64,000 nt of DNA from Sorangium cellulosum (GCF_004135735.1 NZ_CP012670.1:9185501-9249500), one strand, 5' to 3'. Positions 17,795-27,173 are shown, counted from the stretch's first letter. Notes: generated from the letters alone by a model not told the origin. Numbers and translations are program-made.

Positions 17795-18487
17795 GTGCCG
17801 CACCTCTTGGCCGCGATGGACGCTGAGCACACACGGGCGCTTCGCGCGAGCTTCGGGCTGTCGCCCGAGCCACGCTTGACCAGCGCCATGATGCGCCCCG
17901 CTCCCGTCCTGTCGACCGCCGCGCCCGCGTCGCCCGATCTCGAGCGGATGCGCCGCGCTGGCGCCGGGGACGCGGCGGCCCAGGCCTGGCTCATGACCCA
18001 GGTGATCTCGCGGGTCCGCCGGATCGCGCGGGCGTTCGTCCGCACATCGGCCGACGCGGACGACGCCGCGCAGCTCGCCCTGCTCGCGATCCTCGAGAGC
18101 GCCGCGACCTACCGCGGCGAGGCCGCCGTCGAGGCCTGGGCCCGGCGCATCGCCGTGCGCACGGTCCTCCGGTACGCCAGGCAGCAGCGCCGGGACGGCG
18201 CGCCGGTCGCCCCGGAGAGCGCGATTGACGAGGAGCTCGTCGATACGCCGCGCCAGCGCCCCGGCGAGGCCCTCCCGCGCGAGGTGCGCGAGTACCTCGA
18301 CGGGCTGCCCGAGGCGCAGCGCGACGTGATCATCCTGCACCATGCGCTCGAGTACTCCATCGAGGAGATCGCTGGAATGACGGAGGTCAGCCCCGACACG
18401 GTGAAGAGCAGGTTACGCCTCGGGATCGGCGCGCTCCGCAAGCAGGTGCGCCAGGACATCGCCGTCGGCCGGAAGAGGGCGTCATGA
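17795..18487 (+). CDS. ECF-type RNA polymerase sigma factor
   Basis: Up to 230 aa. The sigma2 region is visible at about residues 60-120 (RVRRIARAFVRTSADADDAAQ, then AVEAWARRIAVRTV) and sigma4 at about 160-215 (LPEAQRDVIILHHALEYSIEEIAG...VSPDTVKSRLRLGIGALRKQ). The first 35 residues before MMRPAP are not part of the fold, so the true start may be the ATG at 17816 or 17888 rather than the GTG at 17795. The last codons overlap the next gene (ATGA), whose product has one membrane segment and is the probable anti-sigma partner. Confidence 0.88.
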   Translation: MPHLLAAMDAEHTRALRASFGLSPEPRLTSAMMRPAPVLSTAAPASPDLERMRRAGAGDAAAQAWLMTQVISRVRRIARAFVRTSADADDAAQLALLAILESAATYRGEAAVEAWARRIAVRTVLRYARQQRRDGAPVAPESAIDEELVDTPRQRPGEALPREVREYLDGLPEAQRDVIILHHALEYSIEEIAGMTEVSPDTVKSRLRLGIGALRKQVRQDIAVGRKRAS

Positions 18488-19530
18488 CGGGCCCGCAGAA
18501 GTCCGAGGTCGACGTGGACCGCCTGCCCACCCTCCTCGTCACACAGGCGCGCGGCGATCCACTCCGCCCGGAGGACGCGGCGCTGCTCCGCCGCGCCGAG
18601 GAGGCGGACCCCGATTTCCGCGTGGAGGCGCAGCTCTGGGCTGCGATCGGAGCGCTCGGCGACGCGCGCGGCGACGGGCGCGAGCTCAGCGAGGCCGCCC
18701 TGATCGAGCGGGTGCTCGCGCGCGCCCACGGCGAGCCCGCGCCGCGGAGCACGGCGCGGCCGCGCGCGGCGCCGCGGCCGATGCTGCGGCGGGGGGTCGC
18801 GGCGGCGGTCGCGGGCGTGGCGGTCGCGGCGACCCTCCTGGTCGCGCTCGCGGCCGAGCTGATGGACGGGGTGGACGAGGCGCCTCCGCCCGCGCCGGGC
18901 GGGAGCGAGGCGCTCGATCCGAACGGCGCGCCGCGCATGCTCCCGGGCCCCCCCTCGCCCGCGCCGCCGGAAGAGCCCCCGCCCGGCGCGGGCACGGTGG
19001 CGGCGGAGCCCCCGCCCGGCGCGGGCGCGGGCACGGCGGCGACGGAGCCCCCGCCCGGCGCGGGCGCGGCGGCGAGCGAGCCCGCGGACACCGCTGTCGT
19101 CGAGGCCCGGCATCGCGCTCCACGGCCGCCCAGGCCGCGTCCGGAGGAGCCCGCGATGGGCGCCGAGGCGCTGCTCCTGCGCGCGCAGTCCCGGCTCGGT
19201 CAGGGGAAGACCGCCGAGGCGCTCGCCGCGTACCGCGCCCTGCTCGCGCGGCACCCGGAGAGCCCCGAGGCGCGGGCCGCGCTGGTATCGCTCGGCCAGA
19301 TCGCGCTCCGCCAGGGCAAGGCGGCGGAGGCGCTCGGCCATTTCGAGCGCTACCTCGCCGGCGGCGGCCCCCTCGCCGCGGAGGCCCGGATCGGTCGGGT
19401 GCAGTGCCTGCGCCGGCTCGGGCGCACGGCCGACGAGCGCGCCGCCATTGCCGAGTTCCTCTCCCGTCATGGCGAGAGCGTCCACGCGCCGCGGTTGCGC
19501 GCGCGCCAGACCGAGCTCGGCAAGAGGTGA
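18484..19530 (+). CDS. single-pass membrane protein with TPR-like tail, probable anti-sigma partner
   Basis: 348 aa. A cytoplasmic N-terminus of about 98 residues has an acidic helical part (PEDAALLRRAEEADPDFRVE), followed by one transmembrane helix (VAAAVAGVAVAATLLVALAA, about 103-122), a Pro/Gly/Ala-rich linker with repeated EPPPGAG units, and a periplasmic TPR-like region from about 220 (LLLRAQSRLGQGKTAEALAAYRALL, LGQIALRQGKAAEALGHFERYL). The layout and the 4-base overlap with the sigma gene suggest an anti-sigma factor or its sensor; no canonical zinc anti-sigma motif is present, so this rests on context. Confidence 0.7.
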   Translation: MTGPQKSEVDVDRLPTLLVTQARGDPLRPEDAALLRRAEEADPDFRVEAQLWAAIGALGDARGDGRELSEAALIERVLARAHGEPAPRSTARPRAAPRPMLRRGVAAAVAGVAVAATLLVALAAELMDGVDEAPPPAPGGSEALDPNGAPRMLPGPPSPAPPEEPPPGAGTVAAEPPPGAGAGTAATEPPPGAGAAASEPADTAVVEARHRAPRPPRPRPEEPAMGAEALLLRAQSRLGQGKTAEALAAYRALLARHPESPEARAALVSLGQIALRQGKAAEALGHFERYLAGGGPLAAEARIGRVQCLRRLGRTADERAAIAEFLSRHGESVHAPRLRARQTELGKR

Positions 19531-19832
19531 GCTCCGGGGTCTGACGCCCTCCCGGCCTGATGCGCGAGAGGCGCGACGCCGGACTGGGCGGCAGAGGCCG
19601 ACGCGGGCTGGGCGCAAACAACGCCCCTCCTCGCCGGGGCGCGCCGACACCGCGAGACGCCTTCCCGGGGCGCGCCGGCGCCTCGCGCCCCCTGTGCCGT
19701 CGGCGCTTCGGGCTCCTTCCTCAAGGCCCCTCGCGCCCCCCGGGACCTCGGGGTCACCGATGTTCGCGCGGGTGCGGCGCGCGCAAAAAAGATTGACCCA
19801 CCCTCCCGTAAGATCGACACCTGGTCATCGAG
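19531..19832. other. intergenic region before the envelope cluster
   Basis: About 300 bp with no supported gene. A short AAAAAAG run and TTGACC at 19789-19800 precede the next gene by some 35 bp and could be part of a promoter, but no matching -10 was found at normal spacing. Confidence 0.4.
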
Positions 19833-20906
19833 ATGTCGCACAAAGTTTGCCAGAATGTAAAAATCCCATCTCGAAGCGCCTGGCGCGTCGGCGTCCTTGG
19901 CGGGGTCGTGAGCCTTCTGTCCCTCAACTGCTCGAGCTCGGCGGCTGACGGCAACGATCAGCCGGACACCGGGAACCCTGGCAGCTCCGCGGCATCGGGC
20001 GGAGGCTCCACGGCATCGGGGGGATCGACCGGCGACCCGACGCGCCTCATCGGCGCCTTCCAGGTGCGCTCGCTGCCTGCCAGCCCCGCGGAGGGCACGC
20101 CGGAGGCGACCGGCAGCACCTCCGTGCTTGGAAAGATCTACGACGGCCCCACGCCCTCCCAGATCGTGTGGGAGGTGCAGGCCGAGGAGGGGGGCTGTCA
20201 GCTCCTCACGCCGCGCGTCCCGTTCTGCAACCAGCCCTGCGGGGGCAGCGCCGTCTGCGTGGAGGACGACACGTGCCAGCCCTACCCGGCCGCGCACAGC
20301 GCCGGCAACGTGACCGTGACCGGCTTGAACCTCGAGTCGGGCGAGGCGTCCTTCGTGATGACCCCCACGGCGAACAACTATCAGCCGCCCGCCGGCGTGA
20401 GGCTCGCCTACCCGCCCGCCGACGAGGGCCAGGTGGTCCGCCTCGAGGCGAGCGGCGATCACTTCGGCGCCTTCACGCTGGAGGCCCGGGGCGTGAGCCC
20501 CCTCGATCTCCTGAACGACACGATCCGCCTCGATCCCGGCCAGCCGGTGCGGCTCGAGTGGGCGCCGCCCGGGCAGGCCGACATCTCCAGAGTCCACGTG
20601 AAGCTCGATATCAGCCATCACGGGGGCACGAAGGGGATGCTCGAGTGCGCCGCGGAGGACACCGGCGCGCTCGATCTGCCGGCATCGCTCGTCACGCAGC
20701 TCCTCGATCTCGGCGTCGCGGGGTTCCCGACGATCATCGTCACGCGCAGGTCCGTCGGCTCCGCGACGATCGACGCCGGGCGCATCGATCTGATCATCTC
20801 GTCTCAGATCGAGCAGTCGGTGGAGATCGAGGGGCTCACCTCGTGCAACGACGACGCGCAGTGCCCCGACGGCCAGACCTGCCAGGCCGATCTCACGTGC
20901 CAGTGA
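19833..20906 (+). CDS. lipoprotein with Cys-rich tail, first gene of envelope cluster
   Basis: 357 aa. Residues 1-33 are a lipoprotein signal with lipobox LSLNC, followed by a Ser/Gly linker. The body is beta-rich with paired cysteines (GGCQLLTPRVPFCNQPCGG, AVCVEDDTCQPY), and the C-terminus CNDDAQCPDGQTCQADLTCQ is a small disulphide module common in myxobacterial surface proteins. No enzymatic motif is seen. It is 58 bases upstream of a second lipoprotein, and the same strand and spacing continue through the CotH gene. Function unknown; a surface-exposed structural or binding role is inferred. Confidence 0.7.
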   Translation: MSHKVCQNVKIPSRSAWRVGVLGGVVSLLSLNCSSSAADGNDQPDTGNPGSSAASGGGSTASGGSTGDPTRLIGAFQVRSLPASPAEGTPEATGSTSVLGKIYDGPTPSQIVWEVQAEEGGCQLLTPRVPFCNQPCGGSAVCVEDDTCQPYPAAHSAGNVTVTGLNLESGEASFVMTPTANNYQPPAGVRLAYPPADEGQVVRLEASGDHFGAFTLEARGVSPLDLLNDTIRLDPGQPVRLEWAPPGQADISRVHVKLDISHHGGTKGMLECAAEDTGALDLPASLVTQLLDLGVAGFPTIIVTRRSVGSATIDAGRIDLIISSQIEQSVEIEGLTSCNDDAQCPDGQTCQADLTCQ

Positions 20907-20964
20907 CCCTCGAGGGGCCTGCGCACCGAACCCTCTTGCTTACCAGAGACAGGGAATCGACATC

Positions 20965-22071
20965 ATGACACGCGCTTATCAATCCTTGTTCCTTCCCCTT
21001 TCCATGGCGCTGTTCTCGCACGTGCTCGGCTGCTCCGGCGCGGATGGGGACGCCTCGAGCGACGGGACGACCAGCACGTCGTCGAGCTCCGGCGGCGGCT
21101 CCGGGGCGACCAGCGGCAGCACCGCGACCACCGGCGCCGGCAGCACCGCGACCACCGGCGCCGGCACCACCACGACCACCGGCGCCGGCACCACCACCAC
21201 GACCACCGGCGCCGGCACCACCACCACGACCAGCAGCGGCACCGGCGGCGCGGCGACCGAGCGATTCAGCTTCTTCGTGACGAGCCTCGTCGCCATGCAG
21301 GAGCTGTCGGGCTCCCAGGACGGGTTCGGCGGCGATCTCCGCTTCGGGGAGACGGGCCCGGGCGCCGGCCTGCGCGGCGCGGACAAGATCTGCGCGACGA
21401 TCGCCGAGAAGAGCATGCCGGGCGCGGGGGCCAAGGGGTGGCGCGCGTTCCTGAGCGCCGTGGACGGCGGGGACGGCAAGCAGGTCGACGCGATCGACCG
21501 GATCGGCGAGGGGCCCTGGTATGACCGGCTCGGCCGGCTGGTCGCCAACAACAAGGAGGAGCTGCTCAACGACCGCCCCATCGCGGCCGATCCGGCGATC
21601 ATCGATGATCTGCCGAACGAGGACGGCGTCCCCAACCACCAGCCCGATCCGAGCCAGCCCGAGGTGGACAACCACGACATCCTGACGGGGACCAACGACG
21701 AGGGGAGGCTCTACAGCCCGACGGCGACGTGCAAGGACTGGACGAGCGCGGAGGGCGACAGGGACACCGAGGGGAGGCCGCGCGTCGGGCACTCGTGGCC
21801 GAGGAGCTTCGGCTTCCCCGGCGGCACCACCGGCACCGGCGGCCCCGGCGGCACCACCGGCACCGGCTTCCCCGGCGGCACCACCGGCACCGGCGGTCCA
21901 GGCGGCGTCGGCGGCGACTTCAACATGGCCAACTGGATGTCGTCCCTCGACGAGTCGGGGTGCGCGCCGGGCGTGCACCTCGTGGAGATGGGGCCGCCGC
22001 AGCTCGACGTGCCCACGGTCGGATCCGGCGGCGGTTACGGCGGGATCTACTGCTTCGCGCTGACGCCCTGA
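20965..22071 (+). CDS. lipoprotein with DUF1554-like (C-type-lectin-like) domain
   Basis: 368 aa. Lipoprotein signal with the Cys in HVLGC, then a long TTTTGAG/STATTGAG repeat linker (residues about 30-95). The remaining part begins RFSFFVTSLVAMQELSG and contains GADKICATIAEKSMPGAGAKGWRAFLS, matching the DUF1554 / collagen-trimerisation-like lectin fold found in bacterial surface lipoproteins. A second low-complexity segment of GGTTGTG repeats (about 290-315) splits the domain before the final Cys-containing strand CAPGVHLVEMG and GGIYCFALTP. Likely surface adhesin or binding protein of the cluster; the ligand is unknown. Confidence 0.7.
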   Translation: MTRAYQSLFLPLSMALFSHVLGCSGADGDASSDGTTSTSSSSGGGSGATSGSTATTGAGSTATTGAGTTTTTGAGTTTTTTGAGTTTTTSSGTGGAATERFSFFVTSLVAMQELSGSQDGFGGDLRFGETGPGAGLRGADKICATIAEKSMPGAGAKGWRAFLSAVDGGDGKQVDAIDRIGEGPWYDRLGRLVANNKEELLNDRPIAADPAIIDDLPNEDGVPNHQPDPSQPEVDNHDILTGTNDEGRLYSPTATCKDWTSAEGDRDTEGRPRVGHSWPRSFGFPGGTTGTGGPGGTTGTGFPGGTTGTGGPGGVGGDFNMANWMSSLDESGCAPGVHLVEMGPPQLDVPTVGSGGGYGGIYCFALTP

Positions 22072-22128
22072 CGCAGGAGCTCCAACGTGCACCGCCCCTC
22101 GACCCGCCCGTCCGCCTCAGGAGAACTC

Positions 22129-24201
22129 ATGGTCCAAAGCACCCGCATCACCTCGATCGCCGTGCTCGCCCTGGTCGCGGCGATGCTGCCGCCGGCGTGC
22201 AGCAGCTCGGGCAGCGGCCCGGGCGACGACGGCCCGCCCATCGAGGTCTGCGAGCGCACGAGCGACGACGCGTCGACGGAGTTCCTGAAGCGCGTGGGAT
22301 GCGCCGAGGACTTCGAGGCGCTCGCGTCGGCGCCCATCGACGCGAGCTTGCCCGGCGCGCGGTCGGTCAAGATCGTCCTGGATCAGGCCGATCAGAACGC
22401 GCTGTATTTCCAGAACAGCGTGCTCTACAGGATCCACTACGACTTCGTGTCGTCGCACCTCTCCGGCGACGGGCTGCCGTTCGTCCCCCCCCTCGGCGAG
22501 TTCAACGCGACCGAGTACTTCACGCCGGATCGCCGCTTCGTCCTCGGCGCGGTGACGCATTACGAGGGGCCGGACGTCTGGGCGCTCGAGCTCTCTCCCT
22601 ACGACACCGCGTCGGCGGACATGATCACCGCCCTGTTCAAGGCGGTCCAGGGCGCCTCCTTCTTCGGCGCGAAGCTCGCCTTCCACCCCACGTCCGAGTC
22701 CGTGGCGATCGAGGCGCAGAAGCTCCCCGGAGGCGTCCCCGTGGTCAGCACCGGCGATCTCTACGCCGGGATCGACTACCAGCCGCTCTCGCTGGGCACG
22801 GCCGTGGGGCGGCTCCGCTTCGTGAGGGCGGCCGCCCTCGACTCGGAGTACCTCTCCCACCAGGACATCGTCGTCCTCGACCAGGCGCCCAACGACATCT
22901 CGGTCGTCCAGGGCATCATCACGGAGGAGTTCCAGACGCCGCTCTCGCACGTCAACGTGCTCTCCCAGAACCGGCGCACGCCCAACATGGGACTGCGCAA
23001 CGCGATGAGCCACCCGGACCTGCTCGCGCTGAAGGACAAGCTGGTCGAGCTCACCGCGGGGGCGTCGTCCTGGAGCGTCCGCGAGGTCACCGAGGCGGAA
23101 GCCGAGGCGTTCTGGGAGGCGCACAAGCCCGTACCCGTCACGCTCCCGCCGCTCGATCTGACGGCCACCGAGCTCCTCGACCTCGAGGAGGTGACCCCCG
23201 ATCCGGCGGACGGCGAGTCGCTCCGGGACACGCTCAAGAAGGCGGTCCTCGCCTACGGCGGCAAGGCAGCACACTATTCCATCCTGGCTCGGATGCCGGA
23301 AATCCCGATCCTGAAGGCGTTCGCGATCCCGGTCTACTACTACGACCAGTTCATGCAGCAGAACGGGTTCTACGACCGGATCGAGGCCCTGCTCGAGGAC
23401 CCCGAGTTCAAGACCGATCCGGCGGTCCGCGACAGGGAGCTGAAGGCGCTGCGCGACGCCATGAAGGACGCGCCCCTCGACGCCGACTTCCAGGCGCTCC
23501 TCCAGGCGAAGATCGAGGCGGACTATCCCGGGTTCAAGATGCGCTTCCGCACCAGCACGAACAGCGAAGATCTGGAGGGATTCCCGTGCGCAGGATGCTA
23601 TGATTCGCACACCGGCGACCCGGCCGACTGGGAGGACGTGGCGGACGCAATCCGCAAGACGTACGCCAGCGCCTGGAAGCTCCGTACCTTCGATGAGCGC
23701 ACTTATTACGGCATCGACCACAGGTCCCTCGGGATGGCCCTGCTCGTGCATCACAACTTCCCGAACGAGGAGGCGAACGGCGTGGCCGTGACCAACAACC
23801 CGTTCGATCCCTCGGGGCTCCAGCCTGCCTTCTACGTCAACGTGCAGAAGGGCGGCAGCGTGGAGGTCGTGGCCCCGCCCCCCGGCGTGACGAACGACGC
23901 GTTCCTCCACTTCTTCAACCAGCCGAATCAGCCGGTCACGTACCTGACCCACTCGAGCCTCGTGCCGGAGGGTCAGACGGTCCTCACGCCGGCGCAGGTG
24001 CATCAGCTCGGCGTGGCGCTCGACGCCATCCACGACCGGTTCTCGCCGGCCTACGGGCCCGCGTCGGGCAACAGCGGCTGGTACGCGATGGACGTGGAGT
24101 TCAAGTTCGACGACGACGAGAACCCGGGCGAGCCGCCGGCCCTCTTCATCAAGCAGGCACGCCCCTACCCGGGACGCGGGGCGGCATCCGAGGCGCCGTG
24201 A
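22129..24201 (+). CDS. lipoprotein with PEP-utilising His domain and PEP/pyruvate dikinase ATP-binding domain
   Basis: 690 aa. The start ATG has an AGGAGA ribosome site. A lipoprotein signal ends at MLPPACSSSG. Residues about 30-210 are an unassigned alpha/beta region. Residues about 220-310 match the swivelling phosphohistidine domain of PEP-utilising enzymes: DIVVLDQAPNDISVVQGIIT, then His274 in LSHVNVLSQNRRTP. Residues about 370-680 match the PPDK N-terminal ATP-grasp-like domain: GGKAAHYSIL (Gly377), then RFRTSTNSEDLEGF (from Arg472) and CAGCYDSHTG. In classical PPDK/PEP synthase the ATP domain comes first and enzymes are cytoplasmic; here the order is reversed and the protein is predicted to be exported. 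The PEP-barrel domain is absent. Catalysis outside the cytoplasm, and its phosphate source, are unproven. It sits 64 bases before a DUF4956 gene. Confidence 0.8.
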   Translation: MVQSTRITSIAVLALVAAMLPPACSSSGSGPGDDGPPIEVCERTSDDASTEFLKRVGCAEDFEALASAPIDASLPGARSVKIVLDQADQNALYFQNSVLYRIHYDFVSSHLSGDGLPFVPPLGEFNATEYFTPDRRFVLGAVTHYEGPDVWALELSPYDTASADMITALFKAVQGASFFGAKLAFHPTSESVAIEAQKLPGGVPVVSTGDLYAGIDYQPLSLGTAVGRLRFVRAAALDSEYLSHQDIVVLDQAPNDISVVQGIITEEFQTPLSHVNVLSQNRRTPNMGLRNAMSHPDLLALKDKLVELTAGASSWSVREVTEAEAEAFWEAHKPVPVTLPPLDLTATELLDLEEVTPDPADGESLRDTLKKAVLAYGGKAAHYSILARMPEIPILKAFAIPVYYYDQFMQQNGFYDRIEALLEDPEFKTDPAVRDRELKALRDAMKDAPLDADFQALLQAKIEADYPGFKMRFRTSTNSEDLEGFPCAGCYDSHTGDPADWEDVADAIRKTYASAWKLRTFDERTYYGIDHRSLGMALLVHHNFPNEEANGVAVTNNPFDPSGLQPAFYVNVQKGGSVEVVAPPPGVTNDAFLHFFNQPNQPVTYLTHSSLVPEGQTVLTPAQVHQLGVALDAIHDRFSPAYGPASGNSGWYAMDVEFKFDDDENPGEPPALFIKQARPYPGRGAASEAP

Positions 24202-24265
24202 TGCGGGCACGCGCGCGGCCGGGCGGGCCGCACCTCACGAGCGCCCCGAGGAAGAGCGGCGCCTC

Positions 24266-24949
24266 ATGATCGACTGGCTCGGGTGGCTCACCCAGGGGAG
24301 CGTCGTGGAGCTCCGCGTGGCCCTCGTGTCGCTCCTGCTCGCGTTCGGGCTCGGACAGGCGGTCGCGGTCGTCTACATGGCCACGTTCCGCGGGCTCTCG
24401 TACTCCCGCTCCGCCGTGCACAGCATGGCGATGGGCAGCGTCATCGCCTGCATGCTCATGCTCGCCGTCGGCAACAGCATCGCCGCCGGCATCGGCGTCG
24501 CCGTGGGCCTCAGCGCGGTCCGGTTCCGGACGACCCTGCGCGATCCGCGCGACATCATGTTCATCTTCGCGGCGCTCGGCGTCGGCATCGCCAGCGGGCT
24601 CCAGGCGCACGCCGCGGCCCTCCTCGGGACGGCGATGTTCGCGGGCGGGTCGTTGCTCCTCCACTTCACCGGTTACGGCGCGCGGCATCAGCCCGACGGC
24701 CTGCTCCGCTTCACGGCGCCCGCGGGGCCCGGGGCGGAGGAGGAGATCACGAAGCTCCTCCGCACGCATTGCCGCACCTTCTCGCTCGTGACGCTCCGGG
24801 AAGCCGCCCAGGGGACCGTCATGGAGCACGCCTATCAGATCACCGTGCGCGCCCCGGAGCTCCGCTCCTCGCTCGTCTCGAGGCTGCAGGCCATCCCGGG
24901 CGTGCAGGACGTCTCTCTCCTGCTCCAGGAGCCGACGCTGGATCTCTAG
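24266..24949 (+). CDS. DUF4956 membrane protein
   Basis: 227 aa. Four transmembrane helices fill residues 10-140 (LRVALVSLLLAFGLGQAVAV; SVIACMLMLAVGNSIAAGIG; MFIFAALGVGIASGL; AALLGTAMFAGGSLLLHF), with the family-typical AVRFRTTLRDPRDIMFIF loop. The C-terminal 80 residues form a cytoplasmic ferredoxin-like domain ending in LQAIPGVQDVSLLL. DUF4956 proteins of other bacteria are frequently encoded beside VTC-type polyphosphate polymerase and CotH genes; a CotH gene is present 3.6 kb downstream, but no VTC gene was found here. The role is unknown. Confidence 0.85.
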   Translation: MIDWLGWLTQGSVVELRVALVSLLLAFGLGQAVAVVYMATFRGLSYSRSAVHSMAMGSVIACMLMLAVGNSIAAGIGVAVGLSAVRFRTTLRDPRDIMFIFAALGVGIASGLQAHAAALLGTAMFAGGSLLLHFTGYGARHQPDGLLRFTAPAGPGAEEEITKLLRTHCRTFSLVTLREAAQGTVMEHAYQITVRAPELRSSLVSRLQAIPGVQDVSLLLQEPTLDL

Positions 24950-25049
24950 GGACCGAGATCCACCGCCGGCGGGCCTGTTTTGCGCCCTCGCGGGCCATCC
25001 CGACTCGTTGACGCGATCGCCGTTGTCTTCACCGCGCAAGGAATCACCG

Positions 25050-27173
25050 ATGCTCAGCTACCCGCGACTCCGCTCGACGCTCCAGGATGCCGGCCCCGCG
25101 ATCACCCTCGTGCTCACGCTCGGGGCGGCCCTGTGGCTCCACGTGGGCGGCAGCCCGCACGGCCGGGTCTTCGGATACGCGGAGGCGCTGCCCGAGGTGA
25201 TCTCGCCGGTCGAGACCGCGCGGGTGGCCACCGTCGAGGTGGCCGTCGGCGAGGAGGTCGAGGCCGGGCAGATCATCGCGACGCTGGACGCCTCGGTGAT
25301 CGACGGCGAGATCGGCGTCGCCAGGGCGGAGAAGGAGCAGATCGAGGCCGACCTGCGCGCGGAGCTGGCCCTCCTCGAGCAGGAGATCGATATGGATCGC
25401 GAGTCGGTCGAGCGCGACATCGCGGTCCACCGCGAGGAGCAGCGCCGGGCGCTCGCCGAGGCGAAGGTGCTGGACAGCGAGATCTCGAGGATGAAGCAGC
25501 TCGTCGAGGACCGGCAGGCGGTCCTCGACGACCTGACGAAGCTCGACCTGCAGCACGCGACGGCCACGGCGATCGCCCGCGAGAAGCCGCGCACGCTGAG
25601 CGTCCTCGCGGCGCAGCTCAAGGCGGCGGAGCGGCGCCGGGATCAGCTCCGGGACCAGACGTCCGGGCTGGCGGCGAAGCTCGACGCGGACGTGCGCGTC
25701 GCGGCCGAGACCATCGCGATGCTCGAGAAGCGGCGCGAGTCGTACGTGCTGCGCGCCGCGAACGCGGGGCGCGTCGCCTCGATCCTCAAGCAGCCCGGCG
25801 AGGTCGTCCCGGCCGGCGAGCCGCTGGTGCAGCTCCTGAGCGCGCGCACGGGTGCGCGCGTGGTCGCCTGCGTCCCCGAGCGCTCCGCGTTCGGCGTCCA
25901 CGAGGGGGACGCCGCCAAGCTCTGGATCCGGGGCCAGCTCGGCGATGCGCTCCCGGGCACGGTCCTCACGGTGGGTCCGCTCGTCTCGGAGCTCCCGCCG
26001 CGTTGCTGGTCGGCGCCGGACATGCCCGCGTGGGGTCGCGTGGTCACCATCACGCTGGACGCGCCGGTGGCCATCGTGCCCGGGCAGGCGTTCGACATCA
26101 GCTTCGACCGCCGCGGCGCCGCCGCCGCGGCCCCGCCGCCGAAGGCCCCCGCAGCGCCGGACGCCGACGCGCCGCCCGGGGCCGGCGCGCCGCCCAGGGC
26201 CGCCGCGCCTTCGGCCCAGCGCGTCCTGCAGATCCCCCCGGCGCTCGCGATGCGCTCGCGCTTCGAGCCGTCCGGCATCCTCGCGCGCCCGGGCGAGTCG
26301 CGGTACCTCGTCGTCAGCGACGACACGGGCCAGAAGCGCAACGAGGGCGTGCCGTGGCTCTTCGCGATGTCCGCGAGCGGCGCCGTCGATCCGGAGCCGG
26401 TGCCGGTGCGCGGCGTCGAGGAGCTCAACGACATCGAGGGGATCGCCGCGGGGGACGCGGGCGAGGTCTACCTCCTGTCGTCCCAGAGCTACAGCAAGAA
26501 GGGCAAGCGCAAGCGGGAGCGGACCGCGCTCCTCCGCCTCCGCCCGGAGGGCCAGGGCTTCCGCGTCGACGGCGCGATCCACCTGGCGGAGGTCCTGGAC
26601 GCGGCCCCGGCGCGCGCCGCGGCGCTCGGCCTCCCCGACGGGACGCGGGCGCTCGACATCGAGGGCCTCGCGTTCCGGCAGGGCGCCCTGTACCTCGGGC
26701 TGAAGGCGCCGCTCGATCCGCAGGGCAACGCGATGATCTGGCGGATCGAGTCCCCGGGCGCGCTCTTCGGCGAGGGGAGCGCCTCCCCGGTCAAGGTCGC
26801 GGTGGCGAGGGACAAGGGCGCCGCGGACGAGGCGAGGCGCTTCGACGCGGCGCGCGTCTCGCTGTGGGCGCGCGCCCGCGTCGACGTGGAGCTCGCCGGG
26901 CGCCCCACGCCGGGCGGCATCTCGGATCTCGTCTTCATGCCCGACGGCGCGCTCGCGATCACGTCCACGCCCTCGACGGCGGACGGCGACGCCGGCGCGC
27001 TGTGGCGGGTGGATCGCCCCGAGGCCGGGGCCCTCTCCCCGCGCCTCGTGCAGCGGTTCCCCGAGCTCAAGCCCGAGGGGATCTCGCCGTCGCTCACGCC
27101 GGGCAAGCTGATGATCGTGTTCGACGCCGGCAGCGCCGCGCCGTCGTTCCAGGAGGTCTCGTGGAGCCCATGA
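25050..27173 (+). CDS. HlyD-type adaptor fused to a DUF3616-like propeller
   Basis: 707 aa. An N-terminal membrane anchor (ITLVLTLGAALWLHVGG) is followed by a biotinyl-lipoyl half-motif (VATVEVAVGEEVEAGQIIATL), a long coiled-coil hairpin (about 85-230), and the second lipoyl/beta-barrel part (GRVASILKQPGEVVPAGEPL) typical of membrane-fusion adaptors. After a Pro/Ala linker at about 355-390, residues 390-707 carry propeller-like repeats with ELNDIEGIAAGDAGEVYLLS and RALDIEGLAFRQGALYLGLKAPLD, the signature of DUF3616/phytase-like domains. Such a fusion is unusual. No inner-membrane pump gene is present; the DUF4956 protein occupies that place. The stop overlaps the next start (ATGA). An upstream in-frame start at 25008 is possible. 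Confidence 0.82.
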   Translation: MLSYPRLRSTLQDAGPAITLVLTLGAALWLHVGGSPHGRVFGYAEALPEVISPVETARVATVEVAVGEEVEAGQIIATLDASVIDGEIGVARAEKEQIEADLRAELALLEQEIDMDRESVERDIAVHREEQRRALAEAKVLDSEISRMKQLVEDRQAVLDDLTKLDLQHATATAIAREKPRTLSVLAAQLKAAERRRDQLRDQTSGLAAKLDADVRVAAETIAMLEKRRESYVLRAANAGRVASILKQPGEVVPAGEPLVQLLSARTGARVVACVPERSAFGVHEGDAAKLWIRGQLGDALPGTVLTVGPLVSELPPRCWSAPDMPAWGRVVTITLDAPVAIVPGQAFDISFDRRGAAAAAPPPKAPAAPDADAPPGAGAPPRAAAPSAQRVLQIPPALAMRSRFEPSGILARPGESRYLVVSDDTGQKRNEGVPWLFAMSASGAVDPEPVPVRGVEELNDIEGIAAGDAGEVYLLSSQSYSKKGKRKRERTALLRLRPEGQGFRVDGAIHLAEVLDAAPARAAALGLPDGTRALDIEGLAFRQGALYLGLKAPLDPQGNAMIWRIESPGALFGEGSASPVKVAVARDKGAADEARRFDAARVSLWARARVDVELAGRPTPGGISDLVFMPDGALAITSTPSTADGDAGALWRVDRPEAGALSPRLVQRFPELKPEGISPSLTPGKLMIVFDAGSAAPSFQEVSWSP

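Noticed and set aside
19789..19825. TTGACC-based promoter before the envelope cluster
   Set aside because: No acceptable -10 hexamer at 16-18 bp spacing.
24980..27169. Upstream extension of the TolC-like frame
   Set aside because: It is the shadow of the HlyD adaptor gene; the lipoprotein signal right after the ATG at 27170 fixes the start.
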